Origin: Mediterranea massiliensis
Lineage (GTDB): Bacteria > Bacteroidota > Bacteroidia > Bacteroidales > Bacteroidaceae
Assembly: GCA_015060685.1 (NCBI GenBank)
Contig: SUXZ01000017.1
Span: 1 to 64,000, forward strand
DNA: 64,000 nucleotides
Reading direction: 5' to 3'
The notes beneath the pieces were generated by a model, which had not been told where the DNA came from, did no database searches, and worked only from the letters and a program-made list of their open reading frames with translations. Position numbers and translations under genes: made by a program. This document shows, piece after piece, positions 1 to 8,260 of this stretch. The number at the start of each line of letters is the position of its first letter. Position 1 is the stretch's first letter.

Positions 1-8
1 TTTGGATT

Positions 9-132
9 GTAAACCTCAATCGGATTATCTTTGCAAGGTGTAAACCTGCATAGGAATAAGATTTTAAACTGTAAACCTATATCGGATTTTAATATTAACC
101 TGTCAACTTATTTTAGTACACTGCAGTACACT
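9..132. repeat. 31-bp period repeat array at the left edge
   Basis: GTAAACCT occurs at 9, 40 and 71, exactly 31 bp apart, and a decayed copy GTCAACTT at 102 keeps the same phase. Each copy except the last is followed by a CGGATT or AGGAAT half-site. A 10-bp direct repeat AGTACACTGC (115-124, 125-134) closes the array. It may continue left of the window. No gene is visible here. Confidence 0.75.
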
Positions 133-135
133 GCA

Positions 136-219
136 GTTTCAATAGGGTGAAACTCGGAGTTTCATGGCTTGAAACTGTTTGTTTCATTGGGTGAAACACT
201 TTGTTTCATGCGTTGAAAC
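136..219. repeat. 22-bp period palindrome array (GTTTCA-n-TGAAAC x4)
   Basis: Four palindromes with GTTTCA and TGAAAC arms lie at 136-153, 159-175, 181-197 and 203-219. Their starts are 23, 22 and 22 bp apart. Arms are perfect in all four; the 5-6 bp centres vary. The array sits in the gap downstream of the outer-membrane protein gene, beyond its terminator. The remaining sequence to 330 shows nothing recognisable. Confidence 0.85.
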
Positions 220-332
220 TGTTTGCAAGGTTAGGGGGAAACGAGTGAAGAATAAGGTATTTTGGGTGCAAAAAGTGTGCGTTTTAACAAATTTTTAATG
301 CAATGAATGGCATTTTCGGGTGATGAACGCAC

Positions 333-366
333 AAAAAAAGAGGGCACTTCTCACGAAGTACCCTCA
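333..366 (-). terminator. Rho-independent terminator of the OMP gene
   Basis: Read on the minus strand, GAGGGTACTTC and GAAGTGCCCTC form a stem with one mismatch around a 4-nt loop, followed by seven T. It lies about 30 bp past the stop of the 395-958 gene. Confidence 0.85.
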
Positions 367-394
367 TACGCCTTAAATTTATAGTTGCTTATCT

Positions 395-958
395 TTAGAA
401 GATATAAGCCAAAGATACTTGCCAAGTTTTTGTCTTGGCACCGATAGCCTTTTGTACGCCATCAACAACATTCATACCTTCGAACGAGTCGCCCAAAGGA
501 ATCTGGTAAGTGATGCCTGCCTGCAATTTTCTGAGCAGCTTCACACCGGCACCCAAGTTAACACCTACTTGTGTAGTCTTCACATCGGCCCAATCGATAT
601 CCTTCAAGTTGAAGTAGAAGTCGGGACCGGCGGCCAAGTAAATGCCGAAAGTACTACCCAAGCCGATAGTATATTTCAAGTTTACGGGTATTTCAATACC
701 TTGTTGTTTCCACTCGCTTTCACCCTTCTGAGAGTAAAGCAATGCACCATCTACGCCCAAGCCTACAAGAGGAATTGTTGCCTCTACCATAGGGCCGATA
801 AAGAATCCGGCGGTGTTGTCGCTATCATAACCCTTCAAATCCAATTCGGTCATGTTCAAACCACCTTTTACACCAAACTTCAACAATTGAGCTTGAGCCG
901 GAGTTGCCATTGCCAAGCAGCATACTACCACTGCTAACAAACTAATAATCTTTTTCAT
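395..958 (-). CDS. Outer-membrane beta-barrel protein (PorT/OmpW-like)
   Basis: 187 residues starting with a clear signal peptide (MKKIISLLAVVVCCLAMATPAQAQ), then alternating hydrophobic beta strands (LKFGVKGGLNMTEL, GIYLAAGPDFYFNL, VGVNLGAGVKLL) and a C-terminal strand ending in the aromatic F (WQVSLAYIF). This is the pattern of small Bacteroidetes barrels of the outer membrane beta-barrel domain type. It is monocistronic, with its own terminator. The substrate cannot be told from sequence; the family includes structural proteins and small channels. Confidence 0.85.
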   Translation of the reverse strand: MKKIISLLAVVVCCLAMATPAQAQLLKFGVKGGLNMTELDLKGYDSDNTAGFFIGPMVEATIPLVGLGVDGALLYSQKGESEWKQQGIEIPVNLKYTIGLGSTFGIYLAAGPDFYFNLKDIDWADVKTTQVGVNLGAGVKLLRKLQAGITYQIPLGDSFEGMNVVDGVQKAIGAKTKTWQVSLAYIF

Positions 959-1087
959 AAGGTAAATCTTTTAAGTTTATGGGTACAAATATACCAAATT
1001 ATTCTTAATAAGAACACTTATACAACAAGATTTGTTTCAGCACGAAGAAAAAATGGGGATTAATATAAGAGTATATCATATTTTTAC

Positions 1088-1095
1088 TACTTTTG
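1088..1095 (+). promoter_or_regulatory. Bacteroidales -7 box (TACTTTTG)
   Basis: Matches the TAnnTTTG -7 element of the Bacteroides primary sigma factor. It ends 27 bp before the ATG at 1123. It overlaps an upstream in-frame start at 1093, which argues for the 1123 start. Confidence 0.55.
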
Positions 1096-1122
1096 CACAT
1101 CATCCCTTTTATTTATAAAACT

Positions 1123-2139
1123 ATGAGAATACTTATCATTGGAGGAACAGGCACCATCAGTAGTGCCATCACCCGTCAGCTTGCCGAAAGCGAACACGAA
1201 CTTTGGCTATTGAACCGCGGAAACAGAAAAGCCGAAATCCCGGCAAACGTAAAACAAATCGTTGCCGACATTGACGACGAAGCAGAAGTATTGCGACAAA
1301 TAGGCGACACACAATTTGATGCCGTTTGCGAGTTCATCGGATTCGTAACCGCCCAGGTTGAACGCGACCACCGCCTCTTTGCCGGCCGCACACGCCAATA
1401 CGTGTACATCAGTTCGGCTTCGGCCTATGCCAAGCCCGTACGTAGCTACATCATCAACGAAGGCACTACCCTATGCAACCCTCATTGGGAATACTCGCGC
1501 AACAAGATTGCTTGCGAAGAGCTGCTGATGAAATACTATCGCGAAGAGGGTTTCCCCGTAACCATTGTACGCCCCAGCCATACCTATTGCGAACGAAGTG
1601 TACCCGTAGGTTTCCATGGCCCGAAAGGCAGCTGGCAAGTGCTGAAACGCATGATTGACGGCAAGCCGGTTATCGTTCATGGCGACGGAAGTTCGCTTTG
1701 GACAATGACCTTCAACGAGGACTTTGCACGCGGATTCATCGGATTGTTGGGCAACCCGCATGCCATTGGCGAAGCCTTCCAAATCATGTCGGACGAATCG
1801 CTCACCTGGAACCAGATTTACAATGCCGTAGCAAACGCATTGGGAGTGGCATACAAGCCATACTATGTAACATCGGCCTTCCTGAACGATGTAGCTCCGA
1901 AGGAATACGATGTGGAAGGAAACCTTATCGGCGACAAAACGGCATCGGTGGTTTTCGATTGCTCGAAGCTGAAACGAGCTGTCCCCGGCTATCAAGCAAC
2001 AATCGGATTCGAAGAGGGTGTGCGCAAATGTGTTGACTATATCCTTGCCCACCCGGAATGCCAACAAGAGGATCCCGAATTTGATGCTTGGTGCGACAAG
2101 GTGATAAACGCACTCGAAGAGGCCAAGAAACAATTCTAA
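1123..2139 (+). CDS. NAD-dependent epimerase/dehydratase family protein
   Basis: 338 residues of an extended SDR fold. The N-terminus MRILIIGGTGTISSAI carries the glycine-rich dinucleotide-binding loop, and a Ser-Ser-Ala plus Tyr region (YVYISSASAY) followed later by YSRNK gives the YxxxK active-site pair. Similar proteins act on nucleotide sugars or bind RNA; the substrate is not deducible here. The longer reading from 1093 was rejected because the promoter box overlaps it. It is followed by a convergent terminator shared with the next gene. Confidence 0.85.
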   Translation: MRILIIGGTGTISSAITRQLAESEHELWLLNRGNRKAEIPANVKQIVADIDDEAEVLRQIGDTQFDAVCEFIGFVTAQVERDHRLFAGRTRQYVYISSASAYAKPVRSYIINEGTTLCNPHWEYSRNKIACEELLMKYYREEGFPVTIVRPSHTYCERSVPVGFHGPKGSWQVLKRMIDGKPVIVHGDGSSLWTMTFNEDFARGFIGLLGNPHAIGEAFQIMSDESLTWNQIYNAVANALGVAYKPYYVTSAFLNDVAPKEYDVEGNLIGDKTASVVFDCSKLKRAVPGYQATIGFEEGVRKCVDYILAHPECQQEDPEFDAWCDKVINALEEAKKQF

Positions 2140-2150
2140 CTCATATAAAC

Positions 2151-2182
2151 AAAAAGAACGATTCGTTTGAATCGTTCTTTTT
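2151..2182. terminator. Bidirectional terminator between convergent genes
   Basis: Perfect 14-bp arms AAAAAGAACGATTC and GAATCGTTCTTTTT around GTTT, A-rich on the left and T-rich on the right, so it can stop transcription from both sides. Confidence 0.9.
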
Positions 2183-2184
2183 AT

Positions 2185-4302
2185 TTATGGCAACGGTTTC
2201 AGCCCTTCCCACCGGACATTCCACGTGCCATCCTTCGGAAAACCCGGATTCGTCGTTTCACATCCGTCCCATCCGGCACACATCAAGGCAATGGCCGTAA
2301 GCAAACCGCCATTACCTGGCAGATAGCAACGTAGGCTCTCGTTCTGATAATTATGTCCATTAAGGAGATAGGTATTGGTACGCTTGTCCATCAACAATGA
2401 ATTGACGGCCAGCTGCGGCTCGCCCAGCCGAGTGGCATTCATAGCGGTCATCGGATAATCCCACCCCCACGTCTGATTCCAATTCCAATTCTGATATACC
2501 CAATGCAACGTGTTGCGCATCATCTTTTCATCCATCAAGCGGTTAAAAGGCAATACGCCATAGGCACCAAGCACCGCCATGTGGTCACTTGTAAAACGTG
2601 TATCCGTATAGGTATCTACCGCATCTTCCGAAGCCAGATACAACGAATCGGCATTATGCGCCAACGATGATAGCTTTTGCAACTGTTCATCCCACTTTTC
2701 CAAACGTTCATGCCCCATCCGCTCGCGCCAGGTCTGCGCCAATTGCAACGCAAAATGTACATACGACAATTCGAACGGAGGATTCAACGTTGTTGCCGGC
2801 TTCAACGTCTCTTGAGCAGGAATCAAGCCCTTCAAGACATATCGGTCGAGTGTTTCATCGTAATACAGGAAGTCGCTAAGGAATGCCGCACTTTCTTGAA
2901 TCAAGTAATAATATTCATCAAGCACCTCTTGCGCGGGGTTCACCCGATAGAGCAATTCGGCCAAATAGCTATAATGGGGTTGTTGCCAAATCAAGAAGCT
3001 ACCGATGTCCGATGGTGCCTCCAAAGCCGACGGATCGGTCATCTTCATCCACCGCACGCCATCGAAACCTGAACGTCGGGCTATTTCACGGGCCATTGGC
3101 TCGGCCTGTTCATACCACTTCATTGTGCGAGAGAGTAGCTGCTCATGACCCCAAAGCGGTTGCCACGACTGATGCCACCAAATCATTTCCAAATGGAACT
3201 TGCCAAACCACGAATTATAGGTTAATCCGGTTTCTTGAGGAGGCAAACTACCCGCCGATTGAATGGCAAGCAGGTATTGGGACAACACCACACGACGTTC
3301 CAATTCGGCCGCCCGCGGATCGGTACAATCAGAGAAATCGACTACGGCTCCTTCGTTCCAAAAGTGTTTCCAATAATCGGCAGATTGTTTTTCTGTCGCG
3401 CAAAACGAATCCATCTCTTCATCCGATGGTAGTTGAGGGGTGAAGCGACACACGAAATGCAACGTATCGCTATCGGAAGCCAAAAGCCAATCGTTAGGTG
3501 CCTCTTGATGCATCTCGGCTTTTCCCTCCCAACGCACATCCAAATAATAGGTTGTTTCGTCTATGATGCGTTTCAACAACGCCCTATCCTCACCCGTTTG
3601 AAGAAGCAGAGTAGTATGTTTATCGTCCGCACCCCATAGAGAGGCATCGTCGGTATGCAGCCCCGTGGGATAGGGAAAGCGGAAACGGATGCCTTGCCAG
3701 GCGTTGCCCAATAGAGAAGAATCGGCTATTACCGATACCGCAATCATGTCTTTTGTCGGATGACAAAGCGTCTGCACACTCATCGGATGTCCATCAAGCA
3801 AGAAACGGCTCGTGATTTTCCCCGTCTCCAAATGAAGGGTTTGATGGATAGAAGTAATGTCTGCCATCCCAAGTCCCGGTTTAAGCGACAAGCCTATAAC
3901 ACCCAAATGCAACCGATGAGGATTGGCACGCAAGTAGTTGGCGGCATCCTGCCTTCGCCCCTCTTCGGCAAATTGACATGCATAAACCTCGCGGCGGCCA
4001 CGCCCAAAGTCGAAACCAACCAACGCCTCATCGGGATGAAAGCCGGATGTATTGGGGAAGCTATGCCATCCCCATTGGCTTTGTGTACCTAAAGGAACTC
4101 CATTTGAATAGGCTTCAGGAAAAGTCTGTAAGCCGGTAGCGTCAACGGTAAAGGCAAATTCTCCGTTGCCTACCGATAGGGAAGACAACGAATCAAAGGC
4201 ATGGACAACCGGATTGTTCCTTGCCAACAATGCTTTCCTATCAATCTTCCCGGACGAACACGAGACCAAGAGCAAAGAAAGAAGAAAGATATAGCTTCTC
4301 AT
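2185..4302 (-). CDS. Secreted six-hairpin glycosidase-like lipoprotein
   Basis: 705 residues with a lipoprotein signal (LLSLLLVSC). The N-terminal third (SLSVGNGEFAFTVDATGLQ) and the helical region around NSWFGKFHLEMIWWHQSW and PLWGHEQLL resemble the (alpha/alpha)6 glycosidases related to GH65 and GH95. It starts 9 bp after the stop of the GH43-GH28 fusion gene, so the two are almost certainly co-transcribed and act on the same glycan, probably pectic. The exact GH family was not settled. Candidate acid residues include the Glu of HLEM. Confidence 0.75.
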   Translation of the reverse strand: MRSYIFLLSLLLVSCSSGKIDRKALLARNNPVVHAFDSLSSLSVGNGEFAFTVDATGLQTFPEAYSNGVPLGTQSQWGWHSFPNTSGFHPDEALVGFDFGRGRREVYACQFAEEGRRQDAANYLRANPHRLHLGVIGLSLKPGLGMADITSIHQTLHLETGKITSRFLLDGHPMSVQTLCHPTKDMIAVSVIADSSLLGNAWQGIRFRFPYPTGLHTDDASLWGADDKHTTLLLQTGEDRALLKRIIDETTYYLDVRWEGKAEMHQEAPNDWLLASDSDTLHFVCRFTPQLPSDEEMDSFCATEKQSADYWKHFWNEGAVVDFSDCTDPRAAELERRVVLSQYLLAIQSAGSLPPQETGLTYNSWFGKFHLEMIWWHQSWQPLWGHEQLLSRTMKWYEQAEPMAREIARRSGFDGVRWMKMTDPSALEAPSDIGSFLIWQQPHYSYLAELLYRVNPAQEVLDEYYYLIQESAAFLSDFLYYDETLDRYVLKGLIPAQETLKPATTLNPPFELSYVHFALQLAQTWRERMGHERLEKWDEQLQKLSSLAHNADSLYLASEDAVDTYTDTRFTSDHMAVLGAYGVLPFNRLMDEKMMRNTLHWVYQNWNWNQTWGWDYPMTAMNATRLGEPQLAVNSLLMDKRTNTYLLNGHNYQNESLRCYLPGNGGLLTAIALMCAGWDGCETTNPGFPKDGTWNVRWEGLKPLP

Positions 4303-4311
4303 CCTACAACA

Positions 4312-7167
4312 TCAATATACGTCCAACGTTTGTCGCTCGGCTTGTGGCTCGGGATGCTCGGGCAATGGTTTTCCGTTTACGGTAGCCTCCTTGAAGCTCA
4401 CTTGTTGCGTGCTATATAAATAGTGGGAATAAGGGGCATCCACTACATGGAAGTTCTCGATGTGTATGTCACGAATAGGCTTCTCTTCGTATCCATCCAT
4501 AAAGATGGCATAGTTATCGGATTTTTGTGCCTGCACGTTCTTTATGTGGAAGTTTTCGTATTGGGATGCATGTTGCCCGCCACGAAAACCGAAGTAGTTG
4601 GTTTCGAAGCGCAAGATGGCACCTTTACTCCGTTCTATGGTGATATTGTTTACAAAGACATTGCGGATGTATCCGCCACGGTCGCGGTTCGATTTAAAGT
4701 AGATGGCATTCTTCACCGTACCAATCTGTATGTTGTCCATATAGACATTCTCCACACCACCCGACATTTCGCTACCGATGCACAATCCGTTGCACTCGGA
4801 ATAGAACAGACAATTACGGATCACGATGTTCCGCGATGCCCTACCAACACTACGTCCATCGGCATCGCGTCCGGCCTTGATGGCTATGGCGTCATCGCCG
4901 GTACGGAAAGTACAATTTTCAATCAGCACATTGCAAGTCGATTCCGGGTCGCATCCGTCATTGTTTGGGAAATGGCTATCGATGGTCACGCCACGTACAA
5001 TGACATCGCTACAATACACCGGATGGATGGTCCAGAAAGGAGAGTCTTTAACGGTAACACCCTCTACCAAGATACGTGTGCATCCCAAGAACTGGATACA
5101 GGATGGGCGCAGGATTGTCCCTTTGCCAAATACACGTTGATGCAACGGCACGACGCGATCGCCCATGTCGCGCAAGCGGTCGCGGTCGGTTGCTTCGTTG
5201 GCCGCCCAAGCAGCAAACTCTTTTCCACCTTGTGCGTTGATGGTTCCTTTTCCGGTAATGGCGATATTGTCGGCATGATAGGCATATATCATTGGAGAGT
5301 GACCATAAAGTTCCGTACCCTCCCAACGGGTAAGCACTTCGGGCAGGAAGTCATCGGCCACTCCGCTAAACATCAAGGTTGCACCTTCTTGCAAATGAAG
5401 GTTTACGTTGCTCTTCAGTACGATATTACCATTTATATTATATATACCGGGATAAACATCCACCTTGCCACCTCCATGCGAAGAGCATTCATCGATGGCT
5501 TGTTGCAAGCTGATACGCGCGCTTCCGTCCTTTGGCGCTTTTACCTCGATGGTATAGTCGGGAAACGCTGTCCGGTTGATAGAGAGCACTATCTTTTCCG
5601 GCTCGCTAAGTTGTGTGGTTTGCGGTCCGTCGGTGGTGTAGGTAAACCAATCGAACGAGGCTTTACCCGCCTTTTTCAACGTGTTATAGGTATATAATCC
5701 GATGCGGCATCCCTTCCAATGTCCAAAAGGAATGAAGAAGGGCTCTCCGCATGGCGTAAAGTGGATATTATCCAAGCTATAAGCGTATTGCGATGACTTG
5801 TTCAGCATATCAATCTTTATACGAAGGTATATCCTTGTTTGCGACAAGGTATCGATGTTCACCTCTTTCATGTCGTTGGCCCAATACAACACTCGCTTGC
5901 CACTCTCCTGTTTCACACCAAGCAAGCACGAAAACATACTCATGTTGGCCAATCCGCTACGCTGTCCATCAACCATTTGGTCGAAATCCATGGCAACAGT
6001 TGCTTCGCTTACGTATCCCATCACCTTTTGCGTCAGCGTATTACGCGCAAGCCAAAACACGTCTGCCTTCAATGCATTGAATGTCAGGCTACCGGGCTTT
6101 TCGGTAAGCGACCATGCTTCGTTTACGGGATTATGATTGAATTGCCATTGCAAGCCCAATTCGGATGTAGAGAAATCGTCGCTTGTTTCAGGCAAGTAGA
6201 TGTCGTTGCTTGCTATCGGCTTTTGATAGGCATGTACTGGTTCGCCTATTCCATTGCCGTCAATATCCACTCCGATAACCGGCCAACCATCTTTCCAATG
6301 CATGGGTTGCAGATGGGTAACGCGGCCTAATGCTCCGTTGTGTTGGAAATGAATAAACGCCCATTTATCGTCGGGCAAATCGACAATGGCACCTTGATGA
6401 GGGCCGTTTATGGGTGTGGAGCCTTGCTCCAAAACCACTCTCTTTTCGTAGGGGCCATAGATATTCTTCGAGCGCAAGATGGTTTGCCATCCTTCGCCCA
6501 CGCCACCTTCGGGAATGGAGATATAATAATATCCATTCCATTTGTGTATCTTGGTGCCTTCGGCCACCGGGCCGGTGTAAACCGTGAGGCCATCGTCCAA
6601 CAACTGCTTTCCATCGGGAGACATCTTATGAATAATGATGGGGCCTGCACCATGACGACTCCTACTTAAATAGGCTTGTCCGTCTTCATCCCAAAACGGA
6701 CACGGGTCTTCCCATTTCTCCACCTCTTTTACTAAATGCAAAGGCTCCCATGGGCCTTCTGGATTAGTCGCCGTAGTCATAAAAAGGCCTTCGTGAGGAG
6801 TACAGAAGAAAATCCAAAACTTATTATCATGATAACGAATTGAAGGTGCCCACGAGCCGCCAGCATAGCACTCGTTCTTTTCCCAAGAAGGAAAATTAAA
6901 TTTATCATATACCTTAGATATCAATTTCCAATTAACCACATCGACCGACTCTAACACTTGCATGCCAATGAAATGAAAATCGGAAGCTACCATGTAATAC
7001 TTCTCGCCTACACGAATCACATCGGGATCGGAATAATCGGCATTCAATACAGGGTTGATGTAGGTTCCGTTTCCCTGATCGCCCCAAGCTGCATCAGAGC
7101 GAACTTGAGCCAACGATTGGATTAAAACAAGACAAAGGAGAAGAGCAGACAAAGCTATCTTTTTCAT
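4312..7167 (-). CDS. Two-domain GH43-GH28 fusion glycosidase
   Basis: 951 residues from a signal-peptide start (MKKIALSALLLCLVLIQSLAQ). Residues about 35-310 are a GH43 five-bladed propeller: SDPD (Asp47), KWEDP (Asp153) and VAEGTK (Glu203) supply the expected base, pKa modulator and acid. Residues 325-515 look like the beta-sandwich often following GH43. From about 540 to the end is a GH28 parallel beta-helix with NNDGCDPEST (736-745), TGDDAIAIK (756-764), GSEMSGG and YFKSNRDRGG. The histidine of the usual GHG motif is Asn here (ECNGLCIGSE). GH43 enzymes commonly cut arabinosyl or xylosyl links and GH28 cuts galacturonans, so a pectin side-chain plus backbone role is inferred. The longer start at 7224 adds an unlikely leader. 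Confidence 0.88.
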   Translation of the reverse strand: MKKIALSALLLCLVLIQSLAQVRSDAAWGDQGNGTYINPVLNADYSDPDVIRVGEKYYMVASDFHFIGMQVLESVDVVNWKLISKVYDKFNFPSWEKNECYAGGSWAPSIRYHDNKFWIFFCTPHEGLFMTTATNPEGPWEPLHLVKEVEKWEDPCPFWDEDGQAYLSRSRHGAGPIIIHKMSPDGKQLLDDGLTVYTGPVAEGTKIHKWNGYYYISIPEGGVGEGWQTILRSKNIYGPYEKRVVLEQGSTPINGPHQGAIVDLPDDKWAFIHFQHNGALGRVTHLQPMHWKDGWPVIGVDIDGNGIGEPVHAYQKPIASNDIYLPETSDDFSTSELGLQWQFNHNPVNEAWSLTEKPGSLTFNALKADVFWLARNTLTQKVMGYVSEATVAMDFDQMVDGQRSGLANMSMFSCLLGVKQESGKRVLYWANDMKEVNIDTLSQTRIYLRIKIDMLNKSSQYAYSLDNIHFTPCGEPFFIPFGHWKGCRIGLYTYNTLKKAGKASFDWFTYTTDGPQTTQLSEPEKIVLSINRTAFPDYTIEVKAPKDGSARISLQQAIDECSSHGGGKVDVYPGIYNINGNIVLKSNVNLHLQEGATLMFSGVADDFLPEVLTRWEGTELYGHSPMIYAYHADNIAITGKGTINAQGGKEFAAWAANEATDRDRLRDMGDRVVPLHQRVFGKGTILRPSCIQFLGCTRILVEGVTVKDSPFWTIHPVYCSDVIVRGVTIDSHFPNNDGCDPESTCNVLIENCTFRTGDDAIAIKAGRDADGRSVGRASRNIVIRNCLFYSECNGLCIGSEMSGGVENVYMDNIQIGTVKNAIYFKSNRDRGGYIRNVFVNNITIERSKGAILRFETNYFGFRGGQHASQYENFHIKNVQAQKSDNYAIFMDGYEEKPIRDIHIENFHVVDAPYSHYLYSTQQVSFKEATVNGKPLPEHPEPQAERQTLDVY

Positions 7168-7492
7168 AGTTATAAATATTAGTATTATTAAGTGTTGCAA
7201 TATTAACTGATTTCTCTGAAACAAGCAAACAATGATTTATAAAAAACACTTTACCGGGAAAGTAAAATCATGTGCGGGTACATTTGAGCAAAAAAGTAGC
7301 CTTAAAATGTTACAAATTGCTAAAATAGTACTAACTTTATAGATAGTTTTAGAAAAAATTGCTAATTTTGTCATTACATAATGCGTGGTTCTTGTGTTTT
7401 TCGAGCAACCAAGTACAACGAATCAAGCCTTATGTACTAAAATTACCGTGAAATTCAGGTTGCTCTATTAACTTTTTTAATTACCATAAATT
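7168..7492. other. AT-rich divergent intergenic region
   Basis: This 325-bp gap separates the divergent GH43-GH28 gene and the 7493 gene. It contains TAATTTTG (7363-7370), a good plus-strand -7 box, a second match TACATTTG near 7279, and an inverted repeat GAGCAACC (7403-7410) / GGTTGCTC (7458-7465) in the predicted leader. No clear minus-strand promoter and no small gene were seen. Confidence 0.5.
7363..7370 (+). promoter_or_regulatory. Bacteroidales -7 box (TAATTTTG)
   Basis: TAnnTTTG match that would give a leader of roughly 115 nt for the 7493 gene, including an 8-bp inverted repeat. Confidence 0.5.
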
Positions 7493-8233
7493 ATGATTAA
7501 CAAAGCACACAAAATTCTGTTGTTAATTGCGAGTTGTCTGTTTATCGGGCTGGCAGCACATGCCCAAACACAACAACCTCCCATGATGTTGGGTAGAAAC
7601 GCTCCACCCCCAAAGGATTACAAAACACCTGCCATCACCGAGTACTTTACTCCGGCTACCGATGCCGTGATGACTCCTGATGCAGAAGGCTTTATCCGTC
7701 GTTGGACACTCCTCGAGCCCATCGAAAAGCCTAACCGCAGCAATACGGTCTTCGTAGACAGCTACTTGCGCGAACAGTTCAACACAGAGTATTTCAAGAA
7801 CCAATTCACAATGATTCCACGCGACGGACAAAAGGTCAAGGTGGGCAAACAAACCTTGAAATGGCACTCTCTCGACAGTAAACTGTTCAACGTTAAACTG
7901 TTCCGTTTCGCAACCGGTTTGAAAAAACAAAAATATGGTATTCTCTTTTGGGCTGTAACCGTTATCAATGCACCCGAAGACATGGAAGTGAGAATGGCCG
8001 TTGGCTCTAACTCTGCCTCTATGTGGTGGCTCAACGGTGAAGAAGCATTGCTGATGTCGGGCGACCGCCGTATGGTGATGGACGACTGCACATCTAAACG
8101 CCTCACACTGAAGAAAGGAAAGAACATCTTGCGTGGTGCCGTAATCAACGGCCCTGGCATGAGCGACTTCTGTGTCCGTTTCTTGGACGAAGCAGGCCAA
8201 CCTGTTACAAATCTTACTGTTACAACCGAATAA
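7493..8233 (+). CDS. Secreted protein, possible carbohydrate-binding beta-sandwich
   Basis: 246 residues with a signal peptide ending ...LAAHAQ. The mature part has beta-sandwich character, and the segment MWWLNGEEALL followed by LKKGKNILRGAVING resembles jelly-roll modules seen in glycosidases, where an invariant Trp-Leu-Asn-Gly turn precedes a Leu-Lys-Lys-Gly-x-Asn strand. No catalytic motif was recognised. It is 27 bp upstream of the GH43 gene and likely co-transcribed with it, so a glycan-binding or accessory role is the best inference. Confidence 0.6.
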   Translation: MINKAHKILLLIASCLFIGLAAHAQTQQPPMMLGRNAPPPKDYKTPAITEYFTPATDAVMTPDAEGFIRRWTLLEPIEKPNRSNTVFVDSYLREQFNTEYFKNQFTMIPRDGQKVKVGKQTLKWHSLDSKLFNVKLFRFATGLKKQKYGILFWAVTVINAPEDMEVRMAVGSNSASMWWLNGEEALLMSGDRRMVMDDCTSKRLTLKKGKNILRGAVINGPGMSDFCVRFLDEAGQPVTNLTVTTE

Positions 8234-8260
8234 AATACACCCTATATAATATAGACAATT

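Noticed and set aside
136..219. CRISPR array
   Set aside because: Units are about 17 bp with 4-6 bp between them, no spacers of useful length and no cas genes in the window.
4423..5697. 424-residue open frame opposite the GH43-GH28 gene
   Set aside because: Antisense shadow of a well-supported enzyme gene; no domain and no start signal.
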